Assembly: GCF_005818865.1 (NCBI RefSeq)
Contig: NZ_VBRY01000004.1
Coordinates: 62,001-126,000, forward strand
Length of the DNA: 64,000 bases
Direction: 5' to 3'
Origin: Mariprofundus erugo
GTDB lineage: Bacteria; Pseudomonadota; Zetaproteobacteria; Mariprofundales; Mariprofundaceae
Position numbers and translations under genes: made by a program. Below are positions 55,822-64,000 of this stretch, in pieces (the stretch's first letter is position 1; the number at the start of each line of letters is the position of its first letter). The notes below the pieces were generated by a model. It saw nothing but the letters and a program-made list of their open reading frames with translations, made no database searches and was not told the origin of the DNA.

Positions 55822-57162
55822 TTAATGCACGGAACCGGTCAGCCAGCCCTGAACCTCGGATACCTGCCGCTCGCCCAGCTCACCCACTGCCGCATAGAGC
55901 TGCAGTGCTGCCATGCCCTGGGATGCCACACTGTCAGCGTATCCGGCCCGGGCCGAAGCCAGTCGTTCTTCTGCATCCAGCACCTCTGTCATCGTGCGCA
56001 AACCTACCTCAAAACCGGCACGGGCAGCCTCCTGCTCGGCATTGGCACTGGTCAGTGCCGCCTTCATCGCATCCATCTCGTAACCGGTCCCCTGCCACTG
56101 CAACCACGCCTGCCGTATTGCCAGCTGTGTGGAGCGCTTTGCTTCATCGAGATCTGCTGCAGCTTTTATTTTCTCCTGTTCACTTTTACGCTGCTGAGCC
56201 CATGTACTGCCACCGGCATAAAGCGGCATCGTCATCTCAACGCCAAAATAGCCTGTCTGGGTATGGGAACCCGTACCGAATGTGCCGGAGCTGCTTTTTT
56301 CCCGGTCCCAGCCGGCAACAAACTGCACCTTCGGCAGTGCTGCACCAATGGCCTTGAGCTTGCCCGCCTCGGCCAGATCCACGGACCGTTCAGCCAGCTG
56401 CACCTGATCGGCATGATCCACCTGCTGCAACCACTCCTGCTGCGGCTTCATCTTCAGCGGAACAAGCTGAGGCGTGGCATTGGCAGCCACATCAGCATCA
56501 TGTCCCAGCAGTGAGGAAAGTACCGCACGGCTCTGCTCAAGCGCTTGCTCTGCCCTGATGCGCTGGGCACTGGCCAGATCGCGACGGCTGGCTGCGGCAA
56601 GCGAGGTATTCACCGGCTCAAGTCCGACATCAAAGGAGGCTTTTGCCTGCTCGGCAAGTCTGGTCATCGCCTGCTCACTGGCACGGGCTGCATTCAGCCG
56701 GTCATGGGCACGCATCACATCCAGCCATGCCGCTGCAGCTGCCAGCATCGTTTGCCGTTCGCTGCGCCGGAAGGCCGCTTCCCCCATCGCCTCGGATGCC
56801 TTGCCCTGTTCATAATAGGACCATTTCTCCACATCAAACAGCGGCTGATACATCTTGATACCATACTTCTGTTGCTTCATATTCATTTCGTTGGCCAATG
56901 GAAGCAGCGCGATCGGTCGGTCATAGACCACATCCTGCTGCATACTTTTCCACGAGCCGCTGGTCACCACATATGGCAACAGCCAGGCACGCCCCAGTAA
57001 TCTGTCCTCGCGGGCACTGTTGCGTGCAGCCATCGCTGACTGCAGTGCCGGTGCATGATCCAGCGCATCCCTGATCGCCTCCTCCAGCGAAACCGGAGCT
57101 GCCAGCCCCCACTGTGGCAGCAGCAACGCAAACAGACAGGGAATCAGCTTAACAGGTTTCAT
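55822..57162 (-). CDS. TolC-family outer-membrane efflux channel
   Basis: A 446-residue outer-membrane factor with signal peptide (MKPVKLIPCLFALLLPQWGLA). Two OEP repeats of long helical hairpins are visible (ALDHAPALQSAMAARNSA, ... QEAARAGFEVGLRTMTEVLDAEERLASARAGYADSV), typical of TolC. It forms the outer-membrane exit for the pump upstream; its ATG overlaps the RND stop (ATGA). Confidence 0.93.
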   Translation of the reverse strand: MKPVKLIPCLFALLLPQWGLAAPVSLEEAIRDALDHAPALQSAMAARNSAREDRLLGRAWLLPYVVTSGSWKSMQQDVVYDRPIALLPLANEMNMKQQKYGIKMYQPLFDVEKWSYYEQGKASEAMGEAAFRRSERQTMLAAAAAWLDVMRAHDRLNAARASEQAMTRLAEQAKASFDVGLEPVNTSLAAASRRDLASAQRIRAEQALEQSRAVLSSLLGHDADVAANATPQLVPLKMKPQQEWLQQVDHADQVQLAERSVDLAEAGKLKAIGAALPKVQFVAGWDREKSSSGTFGTGSHTQTGYFGVEMTMPLYAGGSTWAQQRKSEQEKIKAAADLDEAKRSTQLAIRQAWLQWQGTGYEMDAMKAALTSANAEQEAARAGFEVGLRTMTEVLDAEERLASARAGYADSVASQGMAALQLYAAVGELGERQVSEVQGWLTGSVH

Positions 57163-60100
57163 ACCTTCTCCTCCTCATGCGGGTGAAAACGGGCACGCAG
57201 TCGTGCCAGACCATGCTCAAGCAGCGAATAGGCTGCCGGAACAACGACCAGTGTCAGCAGTGTCGATGACACCATACCACCGATCACGGCGACCGACATC
57301 GGAATCGTCATTTCCGACCCTTTACCCATCCCCAATGCCGTCGGCAGCAGGGCGAAAATAATCGTCAGGGAGGTCATCAACACCGGCCGCATACGGACAG
57401 GACAGGCCTTGCGCAGTGCCTCATCAATGCCCATTCCCTGCTGACGATACTGATTGGTCAGATCCACCAGCAGAATCGAGTTCTTTGCCACCAGCCCTAC
57501 CAGCAACACCAGACCGATCATCGAGAAAATATTCAGCGTGTTACCACTGATCCACAGCGCGGCAATACCACCGACGATCGCCATCGGTTGCGCCAGCATC
57601 AGCACCCACGGCTGAGCCAGAGAATTAAACTGGCTGGCCAGCACCATAAATACGAGCACCATGGCAATACCGAAGGCGAAAATCATATTCTCACCGGTTT
57701 TGCGGAACTCCGATGCCTGACCGGTAAAGATAATACCGTAACCCGGCGGCAGCAGCTCCGCGCCCACGGCATTGATCCGATCCACCGCAGCCCCCAGTGG
57801 CAGGGTTGGTGCCGAATAAAACATGCCTGCATAACGAAGATCCATCTTCTGTATCACGGCCGGTCCAAGCCTCGCCTGCCAGCTGGCGATCGTATCCAGG
57901 CGCACCTGGGAACCATCACGTGCTCTCAAATAGATCGTACGCAAATCCGCCGGTTGCTGCAGCTCACCCGGTTCAGCCTTCAGACGCACATCATAACGAT
58001 TACCATCGCCCGGCTGGTCGTTATAACGGGCAATATCAAATCCGCCGGCCAGCACACCGACCGTCTGGGCGACATCGGCAGCGGATATGCCCAAATCACG
58101 GGCCCGCACCCGATCCACCTTAATATCCAGCTGGGGTAAATCGAGCTGCAGATCAAGATCCATATGGCCCATCCCGTCAATATCCCGCAAACGCTGGAGC
58201 ATCTGCCGGGATACTCTGGCCACGGTATCCAGATTCGGACCGTTAATGGCAAACTGCAATGGCTCACCGCGCTGCCCCCCTCCGACAATCGGCACCTTGA
58301 CGGCAAAAGCGTGCAGACCGGGAATCTCATCCAGCTGCTGCTGAATCACCGGCAACACCTCCCACTGACGGTTGCTGCGCTCGCTCTTCGGCAGCAACCG
58401 CACATAGGTAATACCCTGATTCACCTGCCCCAGCTGCCCTGAACCGATCAGACTGAAGTAACTGCTGATATCGGAATTTCCGGCCAGCACCTTCTCCACC
58501 GCTTTCAGGCGCATATCGGTATCGCTGATCGAGGCACCCAGTGGCACCTTGAAGATCACCATAAAGCGCCCCTCATCCTCTTCCGGCACAAACCCCTTGC
58601 CGATCATTCCGAACAGCGATGTACTGGCAACAAAAATACCGGCAGCCAGCAATAACACGATCACCCGATAATGCAGACAAAAGCCGAGCAGTCGCGTATA
58701 CATCCGGTCAAGGCGGATAAAGGCCCGGTCAAAGAAACCAAAGAGAGCCCCGTGTGTGTGTTGCACCTTCAGATAGCGCGAAGCCAGCATCGGTACCAGT
58801 GTCAGTGACACAAACAGCGACGCCAGCACACCAAAGGTGACGATCACCGCAAATGCATTGAAAAAGCGCCCGATCATGCCATCCATAAAAATCACCGGCG
58901 CAAAGATCGCTACCAGCGTCAGACTGGCGGCAATGACAGCAAAGGTAACCTGACTGCTGCCGGCGATCGCCGCCTGTTTCGCATCCGGCTCCAGCCCCTG
59001 CTCACGGTGGCGGTAAATATTTTCCAGCACCACAATGGCATCATCCACCACCACGCCGATCAACAACAGCAGTGCCAGCAATGTCATCAGATTCAGGGTA
59101 AAACCGAACAGATAGGCCATCGCAATGGCGGCCAGCATCGATACCGGTATAGCCGTCGCCACGATCAGTGTTGAACGTATGCTTTTCAGGAAGATCAGCA
59201 CCACAAGCGCCGCCAGCAGTACGGATTCAAAGATATGCTCGATCAGGCCATCGACAATTCCCCGCACAATATCGGCATCATTCGAAGCAACACCAATATG
59301 CATACCAGCCGGAAGGCCCGGAATAATCTCCTTATCAAGACGGGACTTTACCTCATCCACAATCGCCACCACATTGGCACCGGTCACCCTGACCACACCG
59401 ATACCCACGGCCGGCTCGCCGTTGTAACGGGCCAGCTGGCGCGGATCGGCCATACCATCCTCGATACGTGCGATATCACTTAGCCGGATCAGGTTGCCGT
59501 CACTGGCGCGCACCACCATATCCCTGAGCCCATCCAGCGAATGGAACTCCATATCAAGCTTGATCATATACTCACGCTTGCCGCCGGTCAGGAAGCCACC
59601 GGGGAACTGGACATGCTCACTGCGGAAGGCAGCAAGCACATCGGCAATGGTCATATCCATCCCCTGCATGCGCGGCAGATCCAGCCAGATGCGGATATTG
59701 CGCTTGCGCTCACCGCCAATCTGGACCTCACCGACCCCATTGATATTTTCCAGCCGCTTTTTAATCACATTACGGGCATACTGATTCAGCTGCTGCAGCG
59801 TGCGATCACCACTGAGCGTCAGCCACAGGATCGGCGATGCACCAATTTCCACCTTGGCGACCACAGGAGGATCCGTACCATTGGGCAGTTGCGGCAGGAC
59901 CTGGTTGACCTTGGCCTGCACCTCATTGAAAGCGACATCGATGTTTTTGGCCAGTTCAAACTGCACCGTTACAATCGACACACCCGGTGTGGAATAGGAG
60001 ATCACATGGTCGATTCCCGGCACGCTGTTCAGCTTCTCCTCAATCAGCGAGGTGATGGATGTATCGATCACATCCGGGTCAAGGCCTGTCTGGACGGTGG

Positions 60101-60242
60101 TCACCGAAACCATTGGAAAATCAACGGTAGGAAAGCGGTCCACACCAATGCGCTGGTAGCTGATCAATCCGAACAACACCAGCAACAGCGACATCATCCA
60201 TGCCAGTACATGGCGATTAATCGAGATAGCGGAGAGATTCAC
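57159..60242 (-). CDS. RND-family efflux pump (HAE1/AcrB-type inner-membrane subunit)
   Basis: A 1027-residue proton-driven exporter with 12 membrane helices and two large periplasmic loops. The proton-relay Asp pair of TM4 is present (VVVDDAIVVLENI). N-terminal MNLSAISINRHVLAWMMSLLLVLFG and loop motifs (LTLSGDRT, GGFDIARYND) match the hydrophobe/amphiphile pump group. The substrate is unknown. It is coupled by ATGA overlaps to the adaptor and the channel genes. Confidence 0.96.
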   Translation of the reverse strand: MNLSAISINRHVLAWMMSLLLVLFGLISYQRIGVDRFPTVDFPMVSVTTVQTGLDPDVIDTSITSLIEEKLNSVPGIDHVISYSTPGVSIVTVQFELAKNIDVAFNEVQAKVNQVLPQLPNGTDPPVVAKVEIGASPILWLTLSGDRTLQQLNQYARNVIKKRLENINGVGEVQIGGERKRNIRIWLDLPRMQGMDMTIADVLAAFRSEHVQFPGGFLTGGKREYMIKLDMEFHSLDGLRDMVVRASDGNLIRLSDIARIEDGMADPRQLARYNGEPAVGIGVVRVTGANVVAIVDEVKSRLDKEIIPGLPAGMHIGVASNDADIVRGIVDGLIEHIFESVLLAALVVLIFLKSIRSTLIVATAIPVSMLAAIAMAYLFGFTLNLMTLLALLLLIGVVVDDAIVVLENIYRHREQGLEPDAKQAAIAGSSQVTFAVIAASLTLVAIFAPVIFMDGMIGRFFNAFAVIVTFGVLASLFVSLTLVPMLASRYLKVQHTHGALFGFFDRAFIRLDRMYTRLLGFCLHYRVIVLLLAAGIFVASTSLFGMIGKGFVPEEDEGRFMVIFKVPLGASISDTDMRLKAVEKVLAGNSDISSYFSLIGSGQLGQVNQGITYVRLLPKSERSNRQWEVLPVIQQQLDEIPGLHAFAVKVPIVGGGQRGEPLQFAINGPNLDTVARVSRQMLQRLRDIDGMGHMDLDLQLDLPQLDIKVDRVRARDLGISAADVAQTVGVLAGGFDIARYNDQPGDGNRYDVRLKAEPGELQQPADLRTIYLRARDGSQVRLDTIASWQARLGPAVIQKMDLRYAGMFYSAPTLPLGAAVDRINAVGAELLPPGYGIIFTGQASEFRKTGENMIFAFGIAMVLVFMVLASQFNSLAQPWVLMLAQPMAIVGGIAALWISGNTLNIFSMIGLVLLVGLVAKNSILLVDLTNQYRQQGMGIDEALRKACPVRMRPVLMTSLTIIFALLPTALGMGKGSEMTIPMSVAVIGGMVSSTLLTLVVVPAAYSLLEHGLARLRARFHPHEEEKV

Positions 60243-61330
60243 TTGTCGGCCTCATCACCCTGCACAGTAACGGCAGCGCCGTCGCTGAGGTAGCCGGCTC
60301 CATTGGCAGCCACAAGCACCCCGGCGCTTATGCCTGCGGTCAACTCAATCATCCCCCCCTGCCTTACTCCGGTCTGAACCAGGACTGCATGCGCCACCCC
60401 CTGATCAATTTGGTATATCACCTCACCGGCAGGTCTGAGCACGACACACTCCTCAGGCACCATGACGGCAGCCGCATGGGTATCGGTGATAATTTCAGCC
60501 ATCACAGAGCCGCCAGCCCTCCAGCCACCGGGGTTATGATCCATCACAACACGTGCCTCAAAGGCATTGCTGCGTCCAACCATGGGGGTCAATTCACTAA
60601 TCGGCAGCATGGTCAGCTGCTCACTGCCCGGCAAATGCATACGCACCATCTGTCCGACCCGGATGCGGGCTGCACGCGTCTCCGGCAACGCAATGGCCAC
60701 CGTCAATCGACTGCCATCCGCAACCTGAAACAAGGGCTTGCCGAGACCGATATAGTCACCTGCTGCGACATAACGCACCTGAATCCGGCCGGCTACCGGT
60801 GCGGTCACCCGGGTGCGCTGCAGATTTGTTTTCGCCTGCTGCAGACTCGATTCCGCTGCGGCAACGCCTTCGTGCAAGACATCAAGCTGAGCCTCGGCCT
60901 GCTCAAGAATCGTTGAAGAAACAAAGCGTTTCTCAATCATATTACGGTAACGCTGCACCAGTCGCTGCTGGGCATCATACTGGGCAGTCAGCCGCTTCAA
61001 CTCAGCCTGAGCCACCGCCACAGCAGTTTTCGCATCGGCATCATCGAGCTCGGCAAGCAGTTGCCCCTGCTCCACAGCATCCCCGGCATCCACCATGACA
61101 CGTTGCACACGCCCCGGAAGTTCGGCCCCCACCGTTGTCGCCTGAGGATCTACCACACGCCCCAGTGCCGACTCACTGACCTGAATATCCTGCAGCGTCG
61201 TCTGGCTGACGCTGACTTTGACTGTTCGTTGCGGCAACGCCGCATCCTTACCTTCAACGACTGGCTTGTTACTGTCTCCACAACCGGATAACGACAGGAT
61301 CAGTAGTGCAACCATCAACGACTTCTTCAT
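60239..61330 (-). CDS. RND efflux periplasmic adaptor (membrane-fusion protein)
   Basis: A 363-residue adaptor linking pump and channel. The signal ends in lipobox LSLSGC (Cys17), so it is membrane-anchored by lipid. The biotinyl/lipoyl-like halves (LPGRVQRVMVDAGDAVEQGQLLAEL, RIQVRYVAAGDYIGLGKPLFQV) flank a long coiled-coil hairpin. It starts at the base right after the regulator stop. Confidence 0.95.
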   Translation of the reverse strand: MKKSLMVALLILSLSGCGDSNKPVVEGKDAALPQRTVKVSVSQTTLQDIQVSESALGRVVDPQATTVGAELPGRVQRVMVDAGDAVEQGQLLAELDDADAKTAVAVAQAELKRLTAQYDAQQRLVQRYRNMIEKRFVSSTILEQAEAQLDVLHEGVAAAESSLQQAKTNLQRTRVTAPVAGRIQVRYVAAGDYIGLGKPLFQVADGSRLTVAIALPETRAARIRVGQMVRMHLPGSEQLTMLPISELTPMVGRSNAFEARVVMDHNPGGWRAGGSVMAEIITDTHAAAVMVPEECVVLRPAGEVIYQIDQGVAHAVLVQTGVRQGGMIELTAGISAGVLVAANGAGYLSDGAAVTVQGDEADK

Positions 61331-61948
61331 TTATTTCCCCTGCTCTTTTGGGTGATTCGATTCCCTGAGGCCATGGATCAACAGACTGAACATCGATTCA
61401 GCAGCCGTATCCATGCGTACAAACGGCGTATCCGGCAGATGGCGGAGCACCGGCCAGACCAGTAACAGAAACAGATTAATGCTGACCATCGACACAGCAG
61501 CAACCCCGGTATCGATATCCGATCTGAGGGTTCCTGCCTGCTGGGACTTTTCCAGCAACCGGCGCAAATGGATGAACTGACCACCGAACACATCCTCGGC
61601 CAGCGCCCTGGCCTGCCTGTCATGACCCAGTGTCAATTCACGCAACACCAGACGCACCACATCTGCATGCGCCTGCATCTCTTCAAAATCACGCCGGTGA
61701 TAATCAGCCAGCGCCGCCAGCGAATGACTGTCCTCACGCGCCACCAGCTGCTCGACGTATGCACCGATTCCCTCACAGGAGCGACGAACCACGGCCTGAT
61801 ACAGGGTATCCTTACTGTCGAAGTAGTGAAATACGGTGGCTTTGGAGATACCGGCAGCCTCCGCTATTTCACGAATAGAGACGGCATCGACACCCCTGGC
61901 GGAAAACAGCGATGCCGCGGCATCGAGAATCTTTGTCTCTCCTGACAA
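61331..61948 (-). CDS. TetR-family regulator of the efflux operon
   Basis: A 205-residue repressor. The N-terminal helix-turn-helix is SIREIAEAAGISKATVFHYFDSKDTLYQ, and a ligand-binding helical domain follows. The start is TTG 61948: an in-frame TGA lies two codons upstream and a GGGGGTG site precedes it. It leads the adaptor-pump-channel operon and its presumed operator overlaps the promoter at 62015-62042. Confidence 0.93.
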   Translation of the reverse strand: MSGETKILDAAASLFSARGVDAVSIREIAEAAGISKATVFHYFDSKDTLYQAVVRRSCEGIGAYVEQLVAREDSHSLAALADYHRRDFEEMQAHADVVRLVLRELTLGHDRQARALAEDVFGGQFIHLRRLLEKSQQAGTLRSDIDTGVAAVSMVSINLFLLLVWPVLRHLPDTPFVRMDTAAESMFSLLIHGLRESNHPKEQGK

Positions 61949-62014
61949 TGGTCACCCCCGGCCGAACCGCGACGCCAAAGTACAGCACGGTGTCCGGCTC
62001 TGAATATGGGCGAA

Positions 62015-62042
62015 AGCATAAACCAACCGACCGGTCGGTCAA
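62015..62042 (-). promoter_or_regulatory. Predicted efflux-operon promoter overlapping a TetR operator
   Basis: On the minus strand, TTGACC (62042-62037) and TATGCT (62020-62015) have a 16-base spacer. Inside lies the perfect 14-bp palindrome ACCGACCGGTCGGT (62026-62039), a shape typical for TetR-family operators. Binding there would block polymerase, implying autorepression of the efflux operon. Confidence 0.65.
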
Positions 62043-62116
62043 TAGCACCATCATTGATGCAGATTCCGAACAAACTCAGACAATATGATAAAAACCCTAT
62101 GGTTTTATGGGACTCC

Positions 62117-62355
62117 AGGAAGATGCTGATTGATTGCCAGCCGGGCAAACATCCACCTGCAAAGCGTGACAAAGAGTCAGCAAGCCGATACTGGCAGCCA
62201 AAGGCCGCCCGCAGGACAAAGGCATGATGCCCGGGTCATTTTCCCTTTACTTACCCAACGAGACACATATGTGCCTGATTTGACGCTGTATCGTGCAGCT
62301 CACCTGGCGATGAAAAGCCGTCCAATCCGGCATCCTGCCGGCGAGACCTCCCCCC
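62117..62355 (+). repeat. MITE-like dispersed repeat, copy H (long form)
   Basis: GGAAGATGCTGATTGATTGCC with hairpin TTGCCA-gccg-GGCAA, the central block shared with copy B (GACAAAGAGTCAGCAAGCC to GATGCCCGGGTCATTTT), and the common core (TGCCTGATTTGAC, GTGCAGCTCA, CCGGCATCCTGCCGGCGAG). The right terminal repeat is eroded (CTCCCCCC). Confidence 0.72.
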
Positions 62356-62385
62356 TTGATACTCCGCTTCTCACAGGAGAGCGGA

Positions 62386-62425
62386 ATAACAAAAACGGCC
62401 GGATCACTCACGCAATCCGGCCGTT
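62386..62425 (-). terminator. Rho-independent terminator of the TPR gene
   Basis: On the minus strand AACGGCCGGAT pairs with ATCCGGCCGTT followed by TTTGTT, about 30 bases behind the TPR-protein stop. Confidence 0.85.
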
Positions 62426-62454
62426 CATTTTTACCGCCATTCCTGATTCGGAGG

Positions 62455-63123
62455 TTAATGAGCCTTCTTTTTAGCCTCGGCAAGCTTGGCTACGGCCTCT
62501 GCCTTTCTGCCTTCACTGTATACAGGACGGTTGGCTACGCCTGGCAAGGCGATCACCTTTTCAAAGTATGGGACAGCCTGCTTGTACTTATGCTGCTCCA
62601 TCCAGTAGTCACCCATAAAATAGTTGGCATCCAGATCATCCGGAGCCACCTTCTGCGCCTTGTTCAAATACTCAAGCGCCTTGGCATCATCACCAAAACC
62701 GATAAATCCACCCGGTGTCATATAATAGAAGCTGCCAAGCGTGGTATAGACGGAGCCATGCAATGCATTGGCATCAATTTTTTCAGCCTGCTGCAGCAGC
62801 GCCAGCCCTTCCTTCATCTGCGGCATGGCATTAAACATGGAGCTTACGCCGCCCATGGCACCGGCATAACCGGCACGGATAATCGCCTCCCAGATTTTCG
62901 GCTCTGCACGATTCGGATACTGCGCATTCAAGGCAGCCGCCTTTTCCACCAGCGCCTTGAAGGCTGCCTCTTTGGCACTGCCGTCAGTTTTATAGTTGGC
63001 TGTTGCCCACTCATGCTGGAGGTTCAGCACAGCATCATCCATCGCTTCCGCAGATGCCGTCAGCGGGGCGGAGAAAAGATAAAGCGCAGCTGCCGCTGCA
63101 GTAACCCAATGTTTCACACTCAT
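62455..63123 (-). CDS. Exported TPR-like protein
   Basis: 223 residues with a signal peptide (MSVKHWVTAAAAALYLFSAPLTASA). Tetratricopeptide-like helical pairs are seen around ALEYLNKAQKVAPDDLDANYFMGDYWMEQHKYKQAVPYFEKVI. It is probably periplasmic; the specific role is unknown. ATG 63123 is preceded by AGGAGC. A much longer frame from 63318 lacks homology upstream and overlaps the SDR gene. It follows the SDR gene by 16 bases. Confidence 0.82.
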   Translation of the reverse strand: MSVKHWVTAAAAALYLFSAPLTASAEAMDDAVLNLQHEWATANYKTDGSAKEAAFKALVEKAAALNAQYPNRAEPKIWEAIIRAGYAGAMGGVSSMFNAMPQMKEGLALLQQAEKIDANALHGSVYTTLGSFYYMTPGGFIGFGDDAKALEYLNKAQKVAPDDLDANYFMGDYWMEQHKYKQAVPYFEKVIALPGVANRPVYSEGRKAEAVAKLAEAKKKAH

Positions 63124-63139
63124 CGAATAAAGCTCCTGT

Positions 63140-63928
63140 TTATTGTTTCCTGGCAAAGGTACGGGCAATACGGTTCTGCGCTGCCAGCGCCTTGTCCACC
63201 AGACGCGGAAAAAGCACATTAACACGCACAAACAACGCCTCGGGAAATCCGAAATAGATATCCTTACGATCATTATTAATGGCGGCAATAATTTTTTGCA
63301 CAACCTCTTCCGGCGCATCCATATTCATGCCGGTGGCTTCCCCCATCTGCATGACAGCATCGGAATTCATCGGGGTCTTGACCGCACGCGGCGCGATATA
63401 GGTGACCTTGATATGCGTATCGGCAAGCTCACGGCGCAGTGCCTCGGAAAAGCCGCGCAGCCCGAACTTCGTTGCTGAATAGACGGAGAAATAGGCGAAT
63501 CCGATCGAACCAAAAATCGAGCCCACATTGACGATACGACCCGAATTCTGCTTCTGCATGGAGGGTAAAAAGGCCCGTGCCAACCACATCGGCGCAAGCA
63601 AATTCACATGCATCATCAACTCGATCTTGCGAGGATCTTCATCCTCATAGGCCGCAAAGCTGTTGATACCGGCAAGATTGATCAACAGATCGATACCGCC
63701 AAGCAACTGCATGCATTCATCCGCAGCTACTCGGCACCCTTCTGCCGAAGCAAGATCGCCTGCCACCGGATATACCGTGCCCAGTTTTCCGGCCAGTTGA
63801 TGCAGCGCATCCGCATTGGCATCCACCATGGCAAGCCTGGCACCGGCAGCCACCAGCTGCTCGGCCAGAATACTTCCCATCCCACCGGCAGCACCGGTTA
63901 AAACAACTCTTTTACCGTTAATTTCCAT
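63140..63928 (-). CDS. Short-chain dehydrogenase/reductase
   Basis: A 262-residue NAD(P)-dependent oxidoreductase of the classical SDR fold. The cofactor loop is LTGAAGGMGSIL, the structural motif NLAGINS and the active-site pair YSATKFGLRG (Tyr-x-x-x-Lys). Substrate unknown; small oxidoreductases of this type act on fatty acids, sugars or steroids. It begins directly at the stop (TAG-ATG) of the gene upstream. Confidence 0.92.
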   Translation of the reverse strand: MEINGKRVVLTGAAGGMGSILAEQLVAAGARLAMVDANADALHQLAGKLGTVYPVAGDLASAEGCRVAADECMQLLGGIDLLINLAGINSFAAYEDEDPRKIELMMHVNLLAPMWLARAFLPSMQKQNSGRIVNVGSIFGSIGFAYFSVYSATKFGLRGFSEALRRELADTHIKVTYIAPRAVKTPMNSDAVMQMGEATGMNMDAPEEVVQKIIAAINNDRKDIYFGFPEALFVRVNVLFPRLVDKALAAQNRIARTFARKQ

Positions 63929-64000
63929 CTACTTCTCCAGCTGAATGACGGGCAGACTGCGGAAGATATCGCCATACAGACGATACATCATTCTCGCACA
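63929..64000 (-). CDS. C-terminal end of an unidentified gene, cut by window edge
   Basis: 23 codons ending MMYRLYGDIFRSLPVIQLEK and TAG, which abuts the SDR start. Too short to identify. Confidence 0.6.
   Translation of the reverse strand, partial: CARMMYRLYGDIFRSLPVIQLEK

Noticed and set aside
62356-63222. 288-codon open frame on the plus strand
   Set aside because: Antisense to the TPR gene and its terminator; product has no homology signs and would cross the terminator hairpin.
1-64000. tRNA, rRNA, CRISPR arrays, prophage and toxin-antitoxin modules
   Set aside because: Looked for TPsiC-like GGTTCGAATCC arms, regularly spaced direct repeats, phage structural genes and small paired genes by eye; none was convincing.

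Overview
The window looks like chromosomal DNA of a Gram-negative proteobacterium. Supporting genes are RecC of RecBCD, an RpoH-type sigma factor, leucyl/phenylalanyl-tRNA transferase (Aat), ErpA, RlmD and an RND-TolC efflux operon. The mix and the abundance of PAS/CBS hybrid kinases would fit a deep-branching marine group such as Zetaproteobacteria, but that placement is an impression and cannot be proven from this sequence. No rRNA, tRNA, CRISPR array, prophage or intact transposase gene was seen. Both window edges cut genes: recC at the left and an unidentified gene at the right.

Layout. 1-5.7 kb: partial recC, a VOC protein, a SemiSWEET-like membrane protein, a 58-residue small gene with its own promoter and terminator, and the ABC-F ATPase YbiT. 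5.7-6.6 kb: gene-free and full of degenerate repeats. 6.6-17.8 kb, all on the minus strand (read from high to low coordinates): oppD-oppF-dinG in one coupled operon, then an amino-acid:cation symporter, thpR-recA-recX-alaS and an orphan ParA ATPase. 18-27 kb, minus strand: a 1607-residue CBS/PAS/GAF hybrid histidine kinase, a SpoIIE phosphatase coupled to fumarase C, and an exported protein. 27-38 kb: erpA and apbE (divergent), prfC, a second CBS/PAS hybrid kinase, an EF-hand membrane protein, an HD-GYP protein and a second 58-residue gene. 37-44 kb, minus strand: a MidA-type methyltransferase, rlmD, a solute-binding lipoprotein, an AMP/thymidine phosphorylase and a PRPP-synthetase homologue. 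44-55 kb: trxA, rpoH, trmL, a nitrilase/DUF4438 pair, aat with a lipoprotein, a third hybrid kinase, glycerate kinase, fructosamine kinase, DUF2062 and metG. 55-62 kb: an efflux operon (TetR, adaptor, pump, outer-membrane channel). 62-64 kb: a TPR protein, an SDR and the end of a cut gene.

Themes. Translational coupling (ATGA or TAATG overlaps) is very common: oppD/oppF/dinG, SpoIIE/fumC, DUF4438/nitrilase, lipoprotein/aat and adaptor/pump/channel. Three related hybrid kinases end in receiver domains and no dedicated output regulator lies beside them. The PRPP-synthetase homologue and the AMP-phosphorylase family enzyme probably act together on ribose 1,5-bisphosphate or PRPP.

The most distinctive non-coding feature is a dispersed MITE-like family with about eight copies. 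Full copies have TA-flanked terminal inverted repeats close to GGGAGATGCTGATT and a conserved hairpin of the TTGCCA-nnn-TGGCAA type. They often start exactly at, or a few bases after, a stop codon. One copy supplies the last codons and stop of the large kinase, and another forms the leader of parA. Two other repeat types occur: a palindrome with 26-28 bp arms found behind dinG and aat, and a 206-bp element with 18-bp terminal inverted repeats behind metG.
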